Notes under the pieces: model-generated
The model's input: only the letters and a program-made list of their open reading frames with translations
What the model was told of the DNA's origin: nothing
Databases searched by the model: none
Assembly: GCA_964592425.1 (NCBI GenBank)
Contig: CAZQCG010000026.1
Coordinates: 10,479-74,478 of the forward strand
DNA from: Viridilinea sp964592425
GTDB lineage: Bacteria > Chloroflexota > Chloroflexia > Chloroflexales > Chloroflexaceae
DNA: 64,000 bases
Reading direction: 5' to 3'
Shown: positions 43,540 to 52,522 of the stretch, one piece after another
How the letters are laid out: every line of letters begins with the position of its first letter
Numbering within the stretch: position 1 is the stretch's first letter
Translations under genes and position numbers: made by a program

Positions 43540-44349
43540 ATGTACACCTTTATTAAACTGGGCGGCTCGGTGATCACGGCCAAGACGGGGCGTGAGGAGG
43601 CTGATCTGCCGGTGATTACGCGCCTGGCTGAGGAGTTGGCCCTGGTACGGGCTACTGCACCCCAGATGACGCTTGTCCTGGGCCATGGCAGCGGCTCTTT
43701 CGGCCACTCCTACGCCGCAACCTACGGCATCCACCGTGGGCTCGCCCCTGACGCCGACTGGATCGGCTTTGCCCAGACGGCCGGGGCGGCCCTGCGCCTC
43801 AACCGCATTGTGGTCGATGCCCTGCTGGCTGCTGGCCTGCCAGCCCTCTCCCTGCAGCCTTCAGCCAGCCTGTGGGCCCGCAGTGGAGCAATTGTCAGCT
43901 GGGACACCGCCAACCTGGCAAGGGCGCTGGGCCATGGTCTGCTCCCGGTCATCCATGGCGATGTAGCCTTTGATGAGCACCAGGGCAGTGCAATCATCTC
44001 GACCGAGGCTCTGCTGGCCCACCTGGCCCTGAGTGGCGAGTTGCGCCCGGCGCGCATCATTCTGGTTGGTGAAGAGGCTGTCTACAGCGCCGACCCGCGC
44101 CGCGATCCCTCTGCCACACCCATTCCGCTGATCACCAGCGCCAATCTGGCTGCTGTGCTTGATGGCGCAGCCGGATCACACGCGGTCGATGTCACCGGTG
44201 GGATGCGCAGCAAGCTCGAACTGATGTGGCGACTGGTGCAGGCCATTCCCGGTCTGGAGGTGCGCCTGATCGGTCCTGGCCCCGGTAAACTCGCCGCCGT
44301 GCTGCTTGGCGAGGAGGGTGTGATCGGTACGACGATCCGGGCAAGCTGA
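43540..44349 (+). CDS. Isopentenyl phosphate kinase
   Basis: 269 residues from the ATG at 43540; the in-frame extension to 43435 has no family support. The amino-acid-kinase fold opens FIKLGGSVITAK. The active-site segment LGHGSGSFGH (47-56) carries His56, the residue that defines isopentenyl phosphate kinase in this superfamily. It is followed by VIHGDVAFDE and VTGGMRSKLELM. The enzyme makes isopentenyl diphosphate from isopentenyl phosphate, the last step of an alternative mevalonate route characterised in Chloroflexota such as Roseiflexus. It also may recycle isopentenyl phosphate. It directly abuts the SpoIIM-like gene (TGA then ATG). Confidence 0.9.
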   Translation: MYTFIKLGGSVITAKTGREEADLPVITRLAEELALVRATAPQMTLVLGHGSGSFGHSYAATYGIHRGLAPDADWIGFAQTAGAALRLNRIVVDALLAAGLPALSLQPSASLWARSGAIVSWDTANLARALGHGLLPVIHGDVAFDEHQGSAIISTEALLAHLALSGELRPARIILVGEEAVYSADPRRDPSATPIPLITSANLAAVLDGAAGSHAVDVTGGMRSKLELMWRLVQAIPGLEVRLIGPGPGKLAAVLLGEEGVIGTTIRAS

Positions 44350-45417
44350 ATGCGCCCCAACGAATTCATCAAGGGCCGCCAGGAGGCATGGGAACGCCTT
44401 GATCGATTGCTGGCACGGGCCGGAGCCGACCTGCGTGGCCTCTCGGCGGTCGAGTTGCGCGAACTGGGCCGCCTCTACCGCCAGGCAGCCGCCGACCTGG
44501 CGCTGGCCCGGCGTGACCTGCCCGATCACGCGGTGGTCGATTTTCTGAATGGCCTGGTGATCCGTGGTCACGGTGCGATCTATCGTGAGAGCGGCACTGG
44601 CGGGGCGGCCCGCCTACGCACCTTTTTCGCCACTGACCTGCCGCGCACCTTTCGGGCTACCTGGCAGGCGACGTTTGCCGCCTGGCTGATGTTTATGCTG
44701 CCGGCGGTGGCTGGCTATCTCACTACGCTGAATGACCCGGCCCTCGCTGGTGCGCTCATGCCCGGGGCCGAGTTTGTGGTTGCGCAGATCCAGGCCGGCG
44801 ATGAGTGGTGGCTGCGGATCAATGAGGAGGGGCGTACCCAGGCTTCCGCCGAGATTATGACCAACAATCTCGGAGTGGCCTTTCGCGCCTTTGCCGGCGG
44901 TGTTACCCTCGGCCTGTATACAATCTATATCCTGGCGATGAATGGGCTCTTTTTCGGTATTGTCGCTGGTGCTGCCCAACGCTTCGATTTTGCTGCCAAC
45001 CTGTGGGGTTTTGTAAGTGCCCACGCGGTGGTTGAGCTGAGTGTGATCTTTATTGCCGGGGGGGCCGGGCTCCAGCTTGGCTGGGCGATCGTGCGCCCCG
45101 GCCTTCTGACGCGCCGGGCGGCCCTGGTGGTTGCTGCCCGGCGGGCACTCATCCTGGTGCTTGGCTGTGTGCCGCTGCTGGTGCTGGCCGGGGCGATCGA
45201 GGCATTCATCTCGCCTTCGGCGCTGCCCCTGCCGATCAAACTAGGGGTGGCCTTGGGCAGTGGCGTGGCCCTGGCAGTCTACCTGCTTGGTGTCGGGCGT
45301 GGCAGCAGCCTGAGCGACTCGACAACCACCATGCTGCCATCACCTACACTCACCGGGTCGAGTCGCAGCCCGGTTACCAGGCCCTCCCAGCCGGGCAGCC
45401 CATCCAACACCAACTGA
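44350..45417 (+). CDS. SpoIIM-like (DUF95) membrane protein
   Basis: 355 residues. An N-terminal soluble helical part (about 1-100) contains RQEAWERLDRLLARA and LGRLYRQAAADLALAR, the usual lead-in of the stage II sporulation protein M-like family. About five transmembrane helices follow, with ASAEIMTNNLGVAFRAFAGG and SAHAVVELSVIFIAGGAGLQLG marking the family core. Most members are not sporulation proteins and are thought to work with RDD or BatA-type membrane partners. The last 46 residues are Ser/Thr/Pro-rich and antisense to the end of the convergent gene, so the true functional C-terminus probably lies before them. Confidence 0.85.
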   Translation: MRPNEFIKGRQEAWERLDRLLARAGADLRGLSAVELRELGRLYRQAAADLALARRDLPDHAVVDFLNGLVIRGHGAIYRESGTGGAARLRTFFATDLPRTFRATWQATFAAWLMFMLPAVAGYLTTLNDPALAGALMPGAEFVVAQIQAGDEWWLRINEEGRTQASAEIMTNNLGVAFRAFAGGVTLGLYTIYILAMNGLFFGIVAGAAQRFDFAANLWGFVSAHAVVELSVIFIAGGAGLQLGWAIVRPGLLTRRAALVVAARRALILVLGCVPLLVLAGAIEAFISPSALPLPIKLGVALGSGVALAVYLLGVGRGSSLSDSTTTMLPSPTLTGSSRSPVTRPSQPGSPSNTN

Positions 45418-47294
45418 TAGGTATGCGGATCGCCACTGGGGATCAGCTTCCAGCGTAGCGAACGTGTCTCGTCAACCTGGCCATTCGGGTCAAGCCAGAA
45501 GATCTGGGCCTCGCGGTTGGCCGTGGCAGCGGCCATACGCAGCTCGATGGCGCTGTAGTCAGCGGCCTCAAGCTGGAGTGGCGGGCTGCTGAGGGCAGGA
45601 TCGGTCAGTGGCTGGAGCGCCCAGCCGGGCAGGCTGCTTGTCGCCGGGAGGGCATTGACGGCTTGCCAGCCCCACTGCCCCCGCGTAAAGTCCCAGCCCG
45701 CAGCCTGGGCCAGGCTCTGGGCGTTCGGGATGGCGACATAGCCAGGCAGTGCAGCAGCGTCAGGTGCCGCAACCGGCGTGAACATGTCAGCAAAGGGGGC
45801 GTAGCAAGCGGCCACACTGGCCGGACTCAGCCCGTAGCGTTCGATAGGCGTCGCTGGAGTACCCGGCGGCGCGGGTGTGGGCTGCAATGCCCCGTCGGCG
45901 ATACGCACAGCGTAGCCGCCCGCCAGAGCCGCCTCAATACGCGCCTGCATCAGCGCACAGGCGGCCTGCCAGTCGCCATGCGTGTTGCCCAGGGCCTGGC
46001 TGAGGGAGATGACCTGGTTGCGTCCTTCGTAGAAGGGCAGGTAGAGCTCAACAATATCATCGGGGGCGATCAGCAGGTCGCCCGTTGCGCTATCGGCAGC
46101 CAGCCAGGCGGCGACCCGGCGCTGCTGATCGAGCCTGGCATCGCCACGGGTGCGGATGCTCGTCCAGTTGAGGCCAAGCATCAGAAGACCACAGGCCAGC
46201 AGGGTGCCACAGGCAAACGTACGCGGTACAGCCGAGAGCCCACAGGCAGCGAGGATCAGCAGCAGCAGCAAAGGCGGCATACTGGCGATCCAGAACTCGA
46301 TGTTTTCCGGCTCCCACCAGAAGAAAAACGCACCGTAGAGTACCAGCCAGGAGAGGATGATCGCAACGGCCCCCGGCGCGGCCCGGCGCAGGCCGCCCAG
46401 GCTGAGCAGCAGGGTGACGAGCATGACGATGCCGATCAGGCCACCGCCCGGCTGGGCCAGGCTCTGCGCCAGGCCCTGGCCGAGCAGCACCAGGTTCGTC
46501 GCGTCAACGGGGCCGCCCCAGAAACCGCTGCGGGTATAGCCAGCGGCCCATGCACTCAGATCGCCCCAGGTGCGGAAGCCGCTGACAAGCAGGCCGACGC
46601 CAAGGTAGGCCCCACCCACGACGAGGGCCAGGGGCAGAGCATAGGCAATGGCCAGCCAGCCCAGGCGGCGCAGCGCCGCCGGATCGCGCCAGGGTGGGCG
46701 GGCGGGCTGGGTATTGGCAACACCCAGCAGTAAAGCAAGGCTGGCTGGCCCGCTCAGCAGGACGTTGGTCTGGTGAAAGAGCACCGCAAGGCCCTGGAGC
46801 AAACCAAGGGCAGCGGCAAGCTGAAGCGAGGGGCGACGAGCGAGGGCCAGCATCAGCCAGAGGGCCGCGATCAGCAAGAGGGCCGCGATGGTATAGACTT
46901 CGACCTCGACCGCGTAGTACCAGTAGGCATAACCGCTGCCAAGTAGCAGCCCACCCAGCCCGGCGGCAAGCGGGCGCTTCAGCGATCCTGCTGGCACACT
47001 CCATGCGCAGAGACCACTAAAGAGGGCCACGCCAAGGGCACCGGCGAGAGCATTGGCCGCTTGCAGCAAGCGTTCGGCGCTACCAACCCAACCAAGGGCG
47101 AGGGCCGTGTGGCGGATGAGAGCCCCGAGTGGGCCATAGGCCAGGTGGTGGGGGTGGAACAGCTCGGCCCAGGGCTTGCGATCAACATCAAGGATATACG
47201 AGAGGGCGTCGTAGGTGTGAACGCTGGTCAGGGTGAGCCGATAGAGCAGCAGCATGAAGGCTGCGGGAAGCAGGAGAGCGAGCCGTGTACGCAC
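45279..47294 (-). CDS. Polytopic GT-C-like membrane protein with C-terminal soluble domain
   Basis: 671 residues with about ten or more hydrophobic helices through residue 385. The first external loop contains VHTYDALSYILDVD and LFHPHHLAYGPL, with an early Asp and His-rich loop as in GT-C or DUF2723-type glycosyltransferases. The long outside C-terminal part (about 390-671) has no recognised fold; the stretch DYSAIELRMAAATANREAQIFWLD suggests a carbohydrate-binding-like beta-sandwich (quoted parts: DYSAIELRM, IFWLD). It probably transfers a sugar from a lipid-linked donor. It follows DUF192 by one base and overlaps the SpoIIM-like gene by 139 bp. Confidence 0.75.
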   Translation of the reverse strand: MRTRLALLLPAAFMLLLYRLTLTSVHTYDALSYILDVDRKPWAELFHPHHLAYGPLGALIRHTALALGWVGSAERLLQAANALAGALGVALFSGLCAWSVPAGSLKRPLAAGLGGLLLGSGYAYWYYAVEVEVYTIAALLLIAALWLMLALARRPSLQLAAALGLLQGLAVLFHQTNVLLSGPASLALLLGVANTQPARPPWRDPAALRRLGWLAIAYALPLALVVGGAYLGVGLLVSGFRTWGDLSAWAAGYTRSGFWGGPVDATNLVLLGQGLAQSLAQPGGGLIGIVMLVTLLLSLGGLRRAAPGAVAIILSWLVLYGAFFFWWEPENIEFWIASMPPLLLLLILAACGLSAVPRTFACGTLLACGLLMLGLNWTSIRTRGDARLDQQRRVAAWLAADSATGDLLIAPDDIVELYLPFYEGRNQVISLSQALGNTHGDWQAACALMQARIEAALAGGYAVRIADGALQPTPAPPGTPATPIERYGLSPASVAACYAPFADMFTPVAAPDAAALPGYVAIPNAQSLAQAAGWDFTRGQWGWQAVNALPATSSLPGWALQPLTDPALSSPPLQLEAADYSAIELRMAAATANREAQIFWLDPNGQVDETRSLRWKLIPSGDPHTYQLVLDGLPGWEGLVTGLRLDPVSVGDGSMVVVESLRLLPRPTPSR

Positions 47295-47295
47295 G

Positions 47296-47646
47296 TTACG
47301 TCAGTTCGAGTTGGTCACCGACCTGAGTAGCCGAGGCCTTGATGGTACCGCTGGGCAACTCGATCACATAGCGGGCGTGCCAGGCTCCGGCATAGGGCCG
47401 ATTGGGTGGCATAGCAGCCGTCAGGCCAACCACACGGTCGTTGCGGTCAGCGAAGACTACATCGATCGGGAAGCGCATAAAGAAGCTATGCACACTGGAG
47501 CAGGGGTTGATCAGCAGGCCCTCGCCGGGGGCGAGGCCGGGATGGCCAATCAGGCCCTTGCCACGAGCGAGAAAGCTGCGTGCCTCGCTACACTGCTCAG
47601 CGAGGATGTGCTGACGGGTGAGATTGGTGATGCGCAAGCTAGGCAC
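47296..47646 (-). CDS. DUF192-family protein
   Basis: 116 residues. The family pattern is clear: FLARGKGLIGHPGLAPGEGLLI, then CSSVHSFFMRFPIDVVFAD and a C-terminal RYVIELPSGTIKA. DUF192 proteins are small beta-rich proteins of unsettled function, often exported or halophile-associated. No signal peptide is obvious here. It sits just downstream of tadC and one base upstream of the GT-C gene on the same strand, so it may be translated from the end of the Tad transcript. Confidence 0.88.
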   Translation of the reverse strand: MPSLRITNLTRQHILAEQCSEARSFLARGKGLIGHPGLAPGEGLLINPCSSVHSFFMRFPIDVVFADRNDRVVGLTAAMPPNRPYAGAWHARYVIELPSGTIKASATQVGDQLELT

Positions 47647-47660
47647 GTTGCTACTTTCCC

Positions 47661-48581
47661 CTACCCTCCGCCGAAGGAACTGAGCAACTTGGGCACGGCT
47701 GGTCCGAGAATGACGACAAAGAGGGCAGGGAAGATCAAGAAGACCATGGGGAAGAGCATCTTGATCGGGGCCTGCTGAGCGAGCGCTTCAGCGCGCTGGC
47801 GGCGTTTCACACGCATCTGGTCAGCTTGTAGGCGCAGGATCTTCGACATCGAGACGCCGAGCTGGTCGGCCTGAATGATCGCGGCGGTAAAGGTCTGCAC
47901 ATCTTCGACGCCAGTGCGTTCGGCCAGGTCGCGCAGGGCTTCGCGGCGTGTTCGGCCAAGGCGCACATCGGAGAGGACGCGCTTGAACTCGCGGCTGAGC
48001 TCATCGTCCCACTTCTGGGTCACCCGCTGGAGGGCCAGGTCAAAAGCCAGGCCAGCTTCAACGCTGATACAGAGCAGATCGAGTGCATCGGGGAGGGCCT
48101 TTTGAATAGCGTGCTTACGCCCGCTAATCTGGCGTCCGAGCCACATTACTGGCAGCATATAGCCAAGGATAAAGCCGATCCCGCTATACATCAGGGCCTG
48201 GGTAAGGAGCATCGAGCGAAAAGTAACCACCGTGACCAACAGGCCAATCACGAGCGCGAGCACAACCCGCAGGCCGACAAACATCGCCGGGGTAATCCCG
48301 CCGGGGTTGCCGGCCATCTGCAGGTTGATTCGCAGACGGTCGGCGCTCTGTTTGGGGCCATACTTGCCGAGCACAGAGAGCAGACTCTTCGCCGTCGGCA
48401 TAATCACCCGTTCGGCGAAGGGCTGCTGGAGCTCGAGCTCCTCGAGGGTCATGGCGCGCTCGGTAAACTGGCTGAGGCGCTCATTGATCGCATCAGCCCG
48501 GCGCGAGCGCAGCATCGTATAGATAACAACCATCAGGCCAACGACCAGTACAAGGCCCAGGATTAACAAAATCGGGTTCAT
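47661..48581 (-). CDS. tadC: Tad secretion inner-membrane protein TadC
   Basis: 306 residues from the ATG at 48581, preceded by GAGG; a longer frame upstream would run into tadB. A signal-anchor helix at the N-terminus (about 3-22) is followed by a cytoplasmic T2SSF/GspF domain with LPDALDLLCISVEAGLAFDLALQRV in its core (quoted parts: LPDALDLLCISVEAG, DLALQRV) and C-terminal hydrophobic helices. TadB and TadC form the membrane platform on which the CpaF ATPase drives pilus assembly. The gene starts 2 nt after the tadB stop. Confidence 0.93.
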   Translation of the reverse strand: MNPILLILGLVLVVGLMVVIYTMLRSRRADAINERLSQFTERAMTLEELELQQPFAERVIMPTAKSLLSVLGKYGPKQSADRLRINLQMAGNPGGITPAMFVGLRVVLALVIGLLVTVVTFRSMLLTQALMYSGIGFILGYMLPVMWLGRQISGRKHAIQKALPDALDLLCISVEAGLAFDLALQRVTQKWDDELSREFKRVLSDVRLGRTRREALRDLAERTGVEDVQTFTAAIIQADQLGVSMSKILRLQADQMRVKRRQRAEALAQQAPIKMLFPMVFLIFPALFVVILGPAVPKLLSSFGGG

Positions 48582-48583
48582 GG

Positions 48584-49588
48584 TTATACCTCGATATCCA
48601 TGATCTTCATAATTGCAAAAAAGCCCATAACGATCATCACAATCGATGCTACCGGCAAGCAACACCAATTCTCAGGTGGCATGCCGAAGCTGAAGATCGG
48701 AGCCATATATTCAGGGTTGACGACACTGATAAAGATTGCCAGGCCAACCGGCAAGCCGGTAATCACCCAGGCCGAGATACGGCCCTGCGCAGTGAGTGTA
48801 TTGATCTCACCTTTAATGCGTACCCGTTCACGGATGGTATGGCCAATTGTATCGAGGATCTGCGCCAGATTACCACCGACCTCCATTTGAATATTAACGG
48901 CAGTGATCAAGAGATCGAGATCTTCGGAGGGTAAGCGTCGCTGCAAATTGCCGAGGGCTTCTTCAGTTGTCCGTCCCAGGCCGACTTCCTGCACGACACG
49001 GCGGAATTCATCATTAACCGGATAGGGAGCCTCTTTGGAGACCATGTCGAGGGTCTGCAAAAAGCTATAGCCACCACGCAGGGCATTTGCCATCATCGTG
49101 ATTGTATCGCCGAGCAGGTTATTGAAGCCGACCAGGCGTCTTTTGGAGCGGTAGTTGACATAGAAATTGGGCAGGAAGGAGAAGAGCACCGCCGCGATCA
49201 GGCCTGAGGCGAACATTGCCGCCGGGCTGGCCCGTCCGACAAAGGCACCGATCACTGCGCCGAGCAGGGCTACCCCAGCCTTAACCAGGTAGAACTCGGC
49301 CACCGTCAGCTTCATATCGGCACGGGCGAGGTCGCGGGCAGTATTACCGCCCTGCTTACTCTGCACCACGACCTTGTCCAGGCGATCAAGGGCCTGACGT
49401 GCATTGGCTGCCGTAGCTGAATCGCTGCCGCCACTGCTGCGCCCGGCTACCTCATTCAGGCGTTGGGAGACGGCATCACCCTGGGCACGCCTGAGCACCA
49501 GGCCGATCAAGGTGATCATCACCAGCCCAAAAAGACCGAGCACGGTCAGGGTCAGGGGGCGCACCTCGGGTGAAAAGAAGCGTTCCAT
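48584..49588 (-). CDS. tadB: Tad secretion inner-membrane protein TadB
   Basis: 334 residues with a GspF-type domain. N-terminal and middle hydrophobic helices flank the cytoplasmic segment GDTITMMANALRGGYSFLQTL (cited parts: GDTITMMANALRGG), and LPSEDLDLLITAVNIQMEVGG with the paired acidic residues follows near residue 220. The helices at 100-135 and 275-330 close the domain. It partners TadC under the CpaF ATPase. The linker at residues 45-75 is Ser/Gly/Ala-rich. It starts 8 nt after the cpaF stop. Confidence 0.93.
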   Translation of the reverse strand: MERFFSPEVRPLTLTVLGLFGLVMITLIGLVLRRAQGDAVSQRLNEVAGRSSGGSDSATAANARQALDRLDKVVVQSKQGGNTARDLARADMKLTVAEFYLVKAGVALLGAVIGAFVGRASPAAMFASGLIAAVLFSFLPNFYVNYRSKRRLVGFNNLLGDTITMMANALRGGYSFLQTLDMVSKEAPYPVNDEFRRVVQEVGLGRTTEEALGNLQRRLPSEDLDLLITAVNIQMEVGGNLAQILDTIGHTIRERVRIKGEINTLTAQGRISAWVITGLPVGLAIFISVVNPEYMAPIFSFGMPPENWCCLPVASIVMIVMGFFAIMKIMDIEV

Positions 49589-49596
49589 GGGCGTCG

Positions 49597-50994
49597 TTAG
49601 AAGGTAAAGCGGTCGTTGCTACCAAAGATACTTGGCGAGAGGAAGATATTGAGTGACTCGAACTTCTCAATGAATTTCGGGCGCACGCCGGTAGGTCGCA
49701 GGGTGCCGACGATCTTGCCCTTCTCATCGATCCCGGTCTGATCGAAGACGAAGATATCCTGCATAACGACCACGTCACCCTCCATGCCAGTCAGTTCGGT
49801 AATCTGGGTAACCTTACGCGTGCCATCTTTGAGACGCGACTGCTGGACAATCAACTGAACAGCGGAGGTAATCTGCTCGCGGATAGCCCGGGCTGGCAGA
49901 TCCATACCCGACATCATACACATCGTCTCGATACGACCGATCGAGTCTTTGGGGGTATTGGCATGGATCGTGGTCATCGAACCATCATGGCCGGTATTCA
50001 TTGCCTGCAGCATATCAAGCGTCTCGCCGCCGCGGCACTCACCGACGATAATGCGCTCGGGACGCATACGTAGACAGTTGATCACCAGGTCGCGGATTGA
50101 GACTTCGCCACGGCCCTCAACGTTAGGCGGGCGTGATTCGAGGCTGACGACATGATCCTGTTGCAACTGAAGTTCAGCGGCATTTTCGACGGTGATAATA
50201 CGCTCGTCCTCGGGAATAAACGAAGAGAGCACATTGAGCAAGGTGGTTTTACCGGAGCCGGTACCACCGGCGACGACGATATTGGTACGTGACCTGACGC
50301 AGGCGGAGAGGAACTCAGCCATATCGGCGCTCATCGAGCCAAAGCGTACGAGGTCGTTGGCGCTGAGTTTATCTTTGCGGAACTTACGGATGGTAACCGT
50401 TGGCCCGTTGAGCGCGAGGGGGCGAATAATCGCATTGACGCGGGAACCATCGGGCAGACGGGCGTCGACCATCGGTGAAGACTCATCAATACGGCGACCG
50501 AGGGGTGCTACGATGCGGTCGATGATGCGCAAGACATGATCATCGTTATTGAAGGTGGCCTCACTGCGTACCAGTTTGCCCTTCTTCTCAACATAGATCT
50601 GTTTAGGGCCATTGACCATAATCTCACTGATATCAACGTCAGCCAGCAGGGGTTCGATTGGGCCAAGGCCAATAATATCGGCCTCGATACTCTCAAACAT
50701 ACGCTGGCGTTCGGAGCGGGTCAGGACAATGCTTTCGCCATCAAGGATGGACTGAAAGACCTCCTCAACCTGTTTACGAACGCGGGCCTTATTAGCCAGA
50801 TCGAGTTTGGGGTCAAGTTCACTGATCAGGCGATTCTGTACCCGTTGTTTGATCTCATTGAAGGTATCGTCCACCGAATGGGCTGCGGGTGGACGCAAAG
50901 CCGAAGGTGTGGGTGTACCGGGACGAGGAGGGGCCGCAGATGGCGGATTCTCCATGCCTGGGACATTGCCCCCGATTCGCTTCAGCAGCGACAT
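49597..50994 (-). CDS. cpaF: Tad pilus assembly ATPase CpaF/TadA
   Basis: 465 residues from the ATG at 50994, which is preceded by AAGGAGG. A Pro-rich N-terminus (about 15-40) is followed by helical N-terminal domains and the type II/IV secretion ATPase core. Walker A is GGTGSGKT (243-250), the Asp box is ITVENAAELQLQQDHVV, and the Walker B/His region RPERIIVGECRGGETLDMLQAMNTGHDGSMTTIHAN is the family signature (parts: RIIVGECRGGE, GSMTTIHAN). It powers Flp/Tad pilin movement through TadB and TadC. Confidence 0.96.
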   Translation of the reverse strand: MSLLKRIGGNVPGMENPPSAAPPRPGTPTPSALRPPAAHSVDDTFNEIKQRVQNRLISELDPKLDLANKARVRKQVEEVFQSILDGESIVLTRSERQRMFESIEADIIGLGPIEPLLADVDISEIMVNGPKQIYVEKKGKLVRSEATFNNDDHVLRIIDRIVAPLGRRIDESSPMVDARLPDGSRVNAIIRPLALNGPTVTIRKFRKDKLSANDLVRFGSMSADMAEFLSACVRSRTNIVVAGGTGSGKTTLLNVLSSFIPEDERIITVENAAELQLQQDHVVSLESRPPNVEGRGEVSIRDLVINCLRMRPERIIVGECRGGETLDMLQAMNTGHDGSMTTIHANTPKDSIGRIETMCMMSGMDLPARAIREQITSAVQLIVQQSRLKDGTRKVTQITELTGMEGDVVVMQDIFVFDQTGIDEKGKIVGTLRPTGVRPKFIEKFESLNIFLSPSIFGSNDRFTF

Positions 50995-51050
50995 AGCAGC
51001 CTCCTTGAGGACAGGTTGATCGAAAGGCTCGGCCACTGTCGATCAGCAGG

Positions 51051-52334
51051 TTAGCGTCTGAGTAGCCATGAGAAGAGGCCGCGTTTGGGTGGAGCAGGCG
51101 GAGTAACAGCGGGTGCAGCCGCCCCGGTGCTGTGGGACGTCCCACTGGACGTGCGGCCGACGGTGACTAGTTCGCGGGCGAGCGCAAGCGTATCGCGGGA
51201 GATCTGGTGGGTTGGCCGGCTGATCATCAGCGGTACGCCCTGGTTGATTGAGAAGGTCACATCGTGGCCAGCATCGCCGATCTGGGCGAAGACTTTGCGT
51301 TGGATATTTTTCTCAACATCCTCAGCGCGGATGCCGGTACGATTACTGGCCTTATTGAGCACCAGCAGCACCTTCTCGGGGGGATATTCGAGCAGGTCGG
51401 CCACCTCAAGGAAGAGTTTGATATTGCGGATGCAGTGCATCTCGAGGGTCATCAGGGCAACAATGCGCGTGGCCATATCGAGCACGGCCAGGGAGCGATC
51501 CTGGAAAGAGGCCGGCGTATCGACAATGACATAGTCGAACTCGCGGCGCAAGGCTTCAAGGATGGCCCGTAGGTGATCAGCGGTAACCAGTTCGCCACGC
51601 TGTGGGTCGGGGGGGGCAAGCAGTACCTTAATCTGCGACGTGTGGGTTGCCAGCACATCGTTGATCAGGTCACGGTCGAGTTCCTCAACCCGCTGGGCCA
51701 GATCGATGATCGTCTTATCTGAGCGTAGATTGAGAATCACGGTCAGGTCGCTGAAGACGACGTTGGCATCGACCAGCACCACTTTCTTCTTACTCTGCTG
51801 GTGGATGGCGATAGCCAGGTTGGCCGCCACCGAAGAGGTGCCGGTGCCACCTTTGGGGCTAAAGACGGCAATCACCTGACCCAGTTCAACATTACCGCCG
51901 CCGGTGGATGTACTACTACCCGGGCCAGCAGGGCTGAGTTTGGGGCGGCTGGCAGCCAGTTTATGGACGTGGCGGATCGATTTGTAGAGGTCATCGGCAC
52001 TAATCGGCTTGGTAAGAAACTCGCGTGCCCCGGCCAGCATCGCCCGGCGCAGATAGTCAGTCTCACCCTGCACACTCATGATGATCACCTGGACCGTCGA
52101 ATCCTGGGTCATGATCATCTCAGTGGCGGTAATCCCATCCATATCCGGCATATTGATGTCCATAAGAATGACATCAGGCTGGATCTGGCGGGCCATACTG
52201 ATCGCTTCGCGACCGTTACTCGCCTTGCCAACGACCTCAATATCCTTTTCGAAGAAGAGCAGTTTTTCCAGTTGATCGCGTGTATCGATGATATCATCGA
52301 CGATCATCACGCGAATCCGCTCGGCCTCGGTCAT
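51051..52334 (-). CDS. cpaE: CpaE-type protein: receiver domain fused to ParA-like ATPase
   Basis: 427 residues from the ATG at 52334, preceded by GAGGAG. Residues 7-120 are a receiver domain with Asp59 (VILMDINMPDMDG) and the conserved acidic pair Asp13-Asp14. A Ser/Gly linker follows. The second half is a MinD/ParA-type ATPase with the deviant Walker A SPKGGTGTSS (159-168). CpaE proteins position the Tad apparatus at the pole in Caulobacter. Here the receiver keeps its phospho-acceptor Asp, unlike CpaE versions in which it is degenerate, so phosphorylation control is possible. Confidence 0.92.
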   Translation of the reverse strand: MTEAERIRVMIVDDIIDTRDQLEKLLFFEKDIEVVGKASNGREAISMARQIQPDVILMDINMPDMDGITATEMIMTQDSTVQVIIMSVQGETDYLRRAMLAGAREFLTKPISADDLYKSIRHVHKLAASRPKLSPAGPGSSTSTGGGNVELGQVIAVFSPKGGTGTSSVAANLAIAIHQQSKKKVVLVDANVVFSDLTVILNLRSDKTIIDLAQRVEELDRDLINDVLATHTSQIKVLLAPPDPQRGELVTADHLRAILEALRREFDYVIVDTPASFQDRSLAVLDMATRIVALMTLEMHCIRNIKLFLEVADLLEYPPEKVLLVLNKASNRTGIRAEDVEKNIQRKVFAQIGDAGHDVTFSINQGVPLMISRPTHQISRDTLALARELVTVGRTSSGTSHSTGAAAPAVTPPAPPKRGLFSWLLRR

Positions 52335-52522
52335 GGGGGGGCTCCTCACTGCTTGCCCGTCGTACAGGATTGTCCTAACGATCGGCAGAGGTGGGCCGCT
52401 ACGCAAGAGCGGCGCTACGGCCCATCCCCAACGTTACCGGCCCGCCAGTCGCCGTACTTGATCTTGCGAAGAGCGCAACGTACCCTCGTCCTGCTTTGCA
52501 GAAATCCGGCCAACGCTACGGG

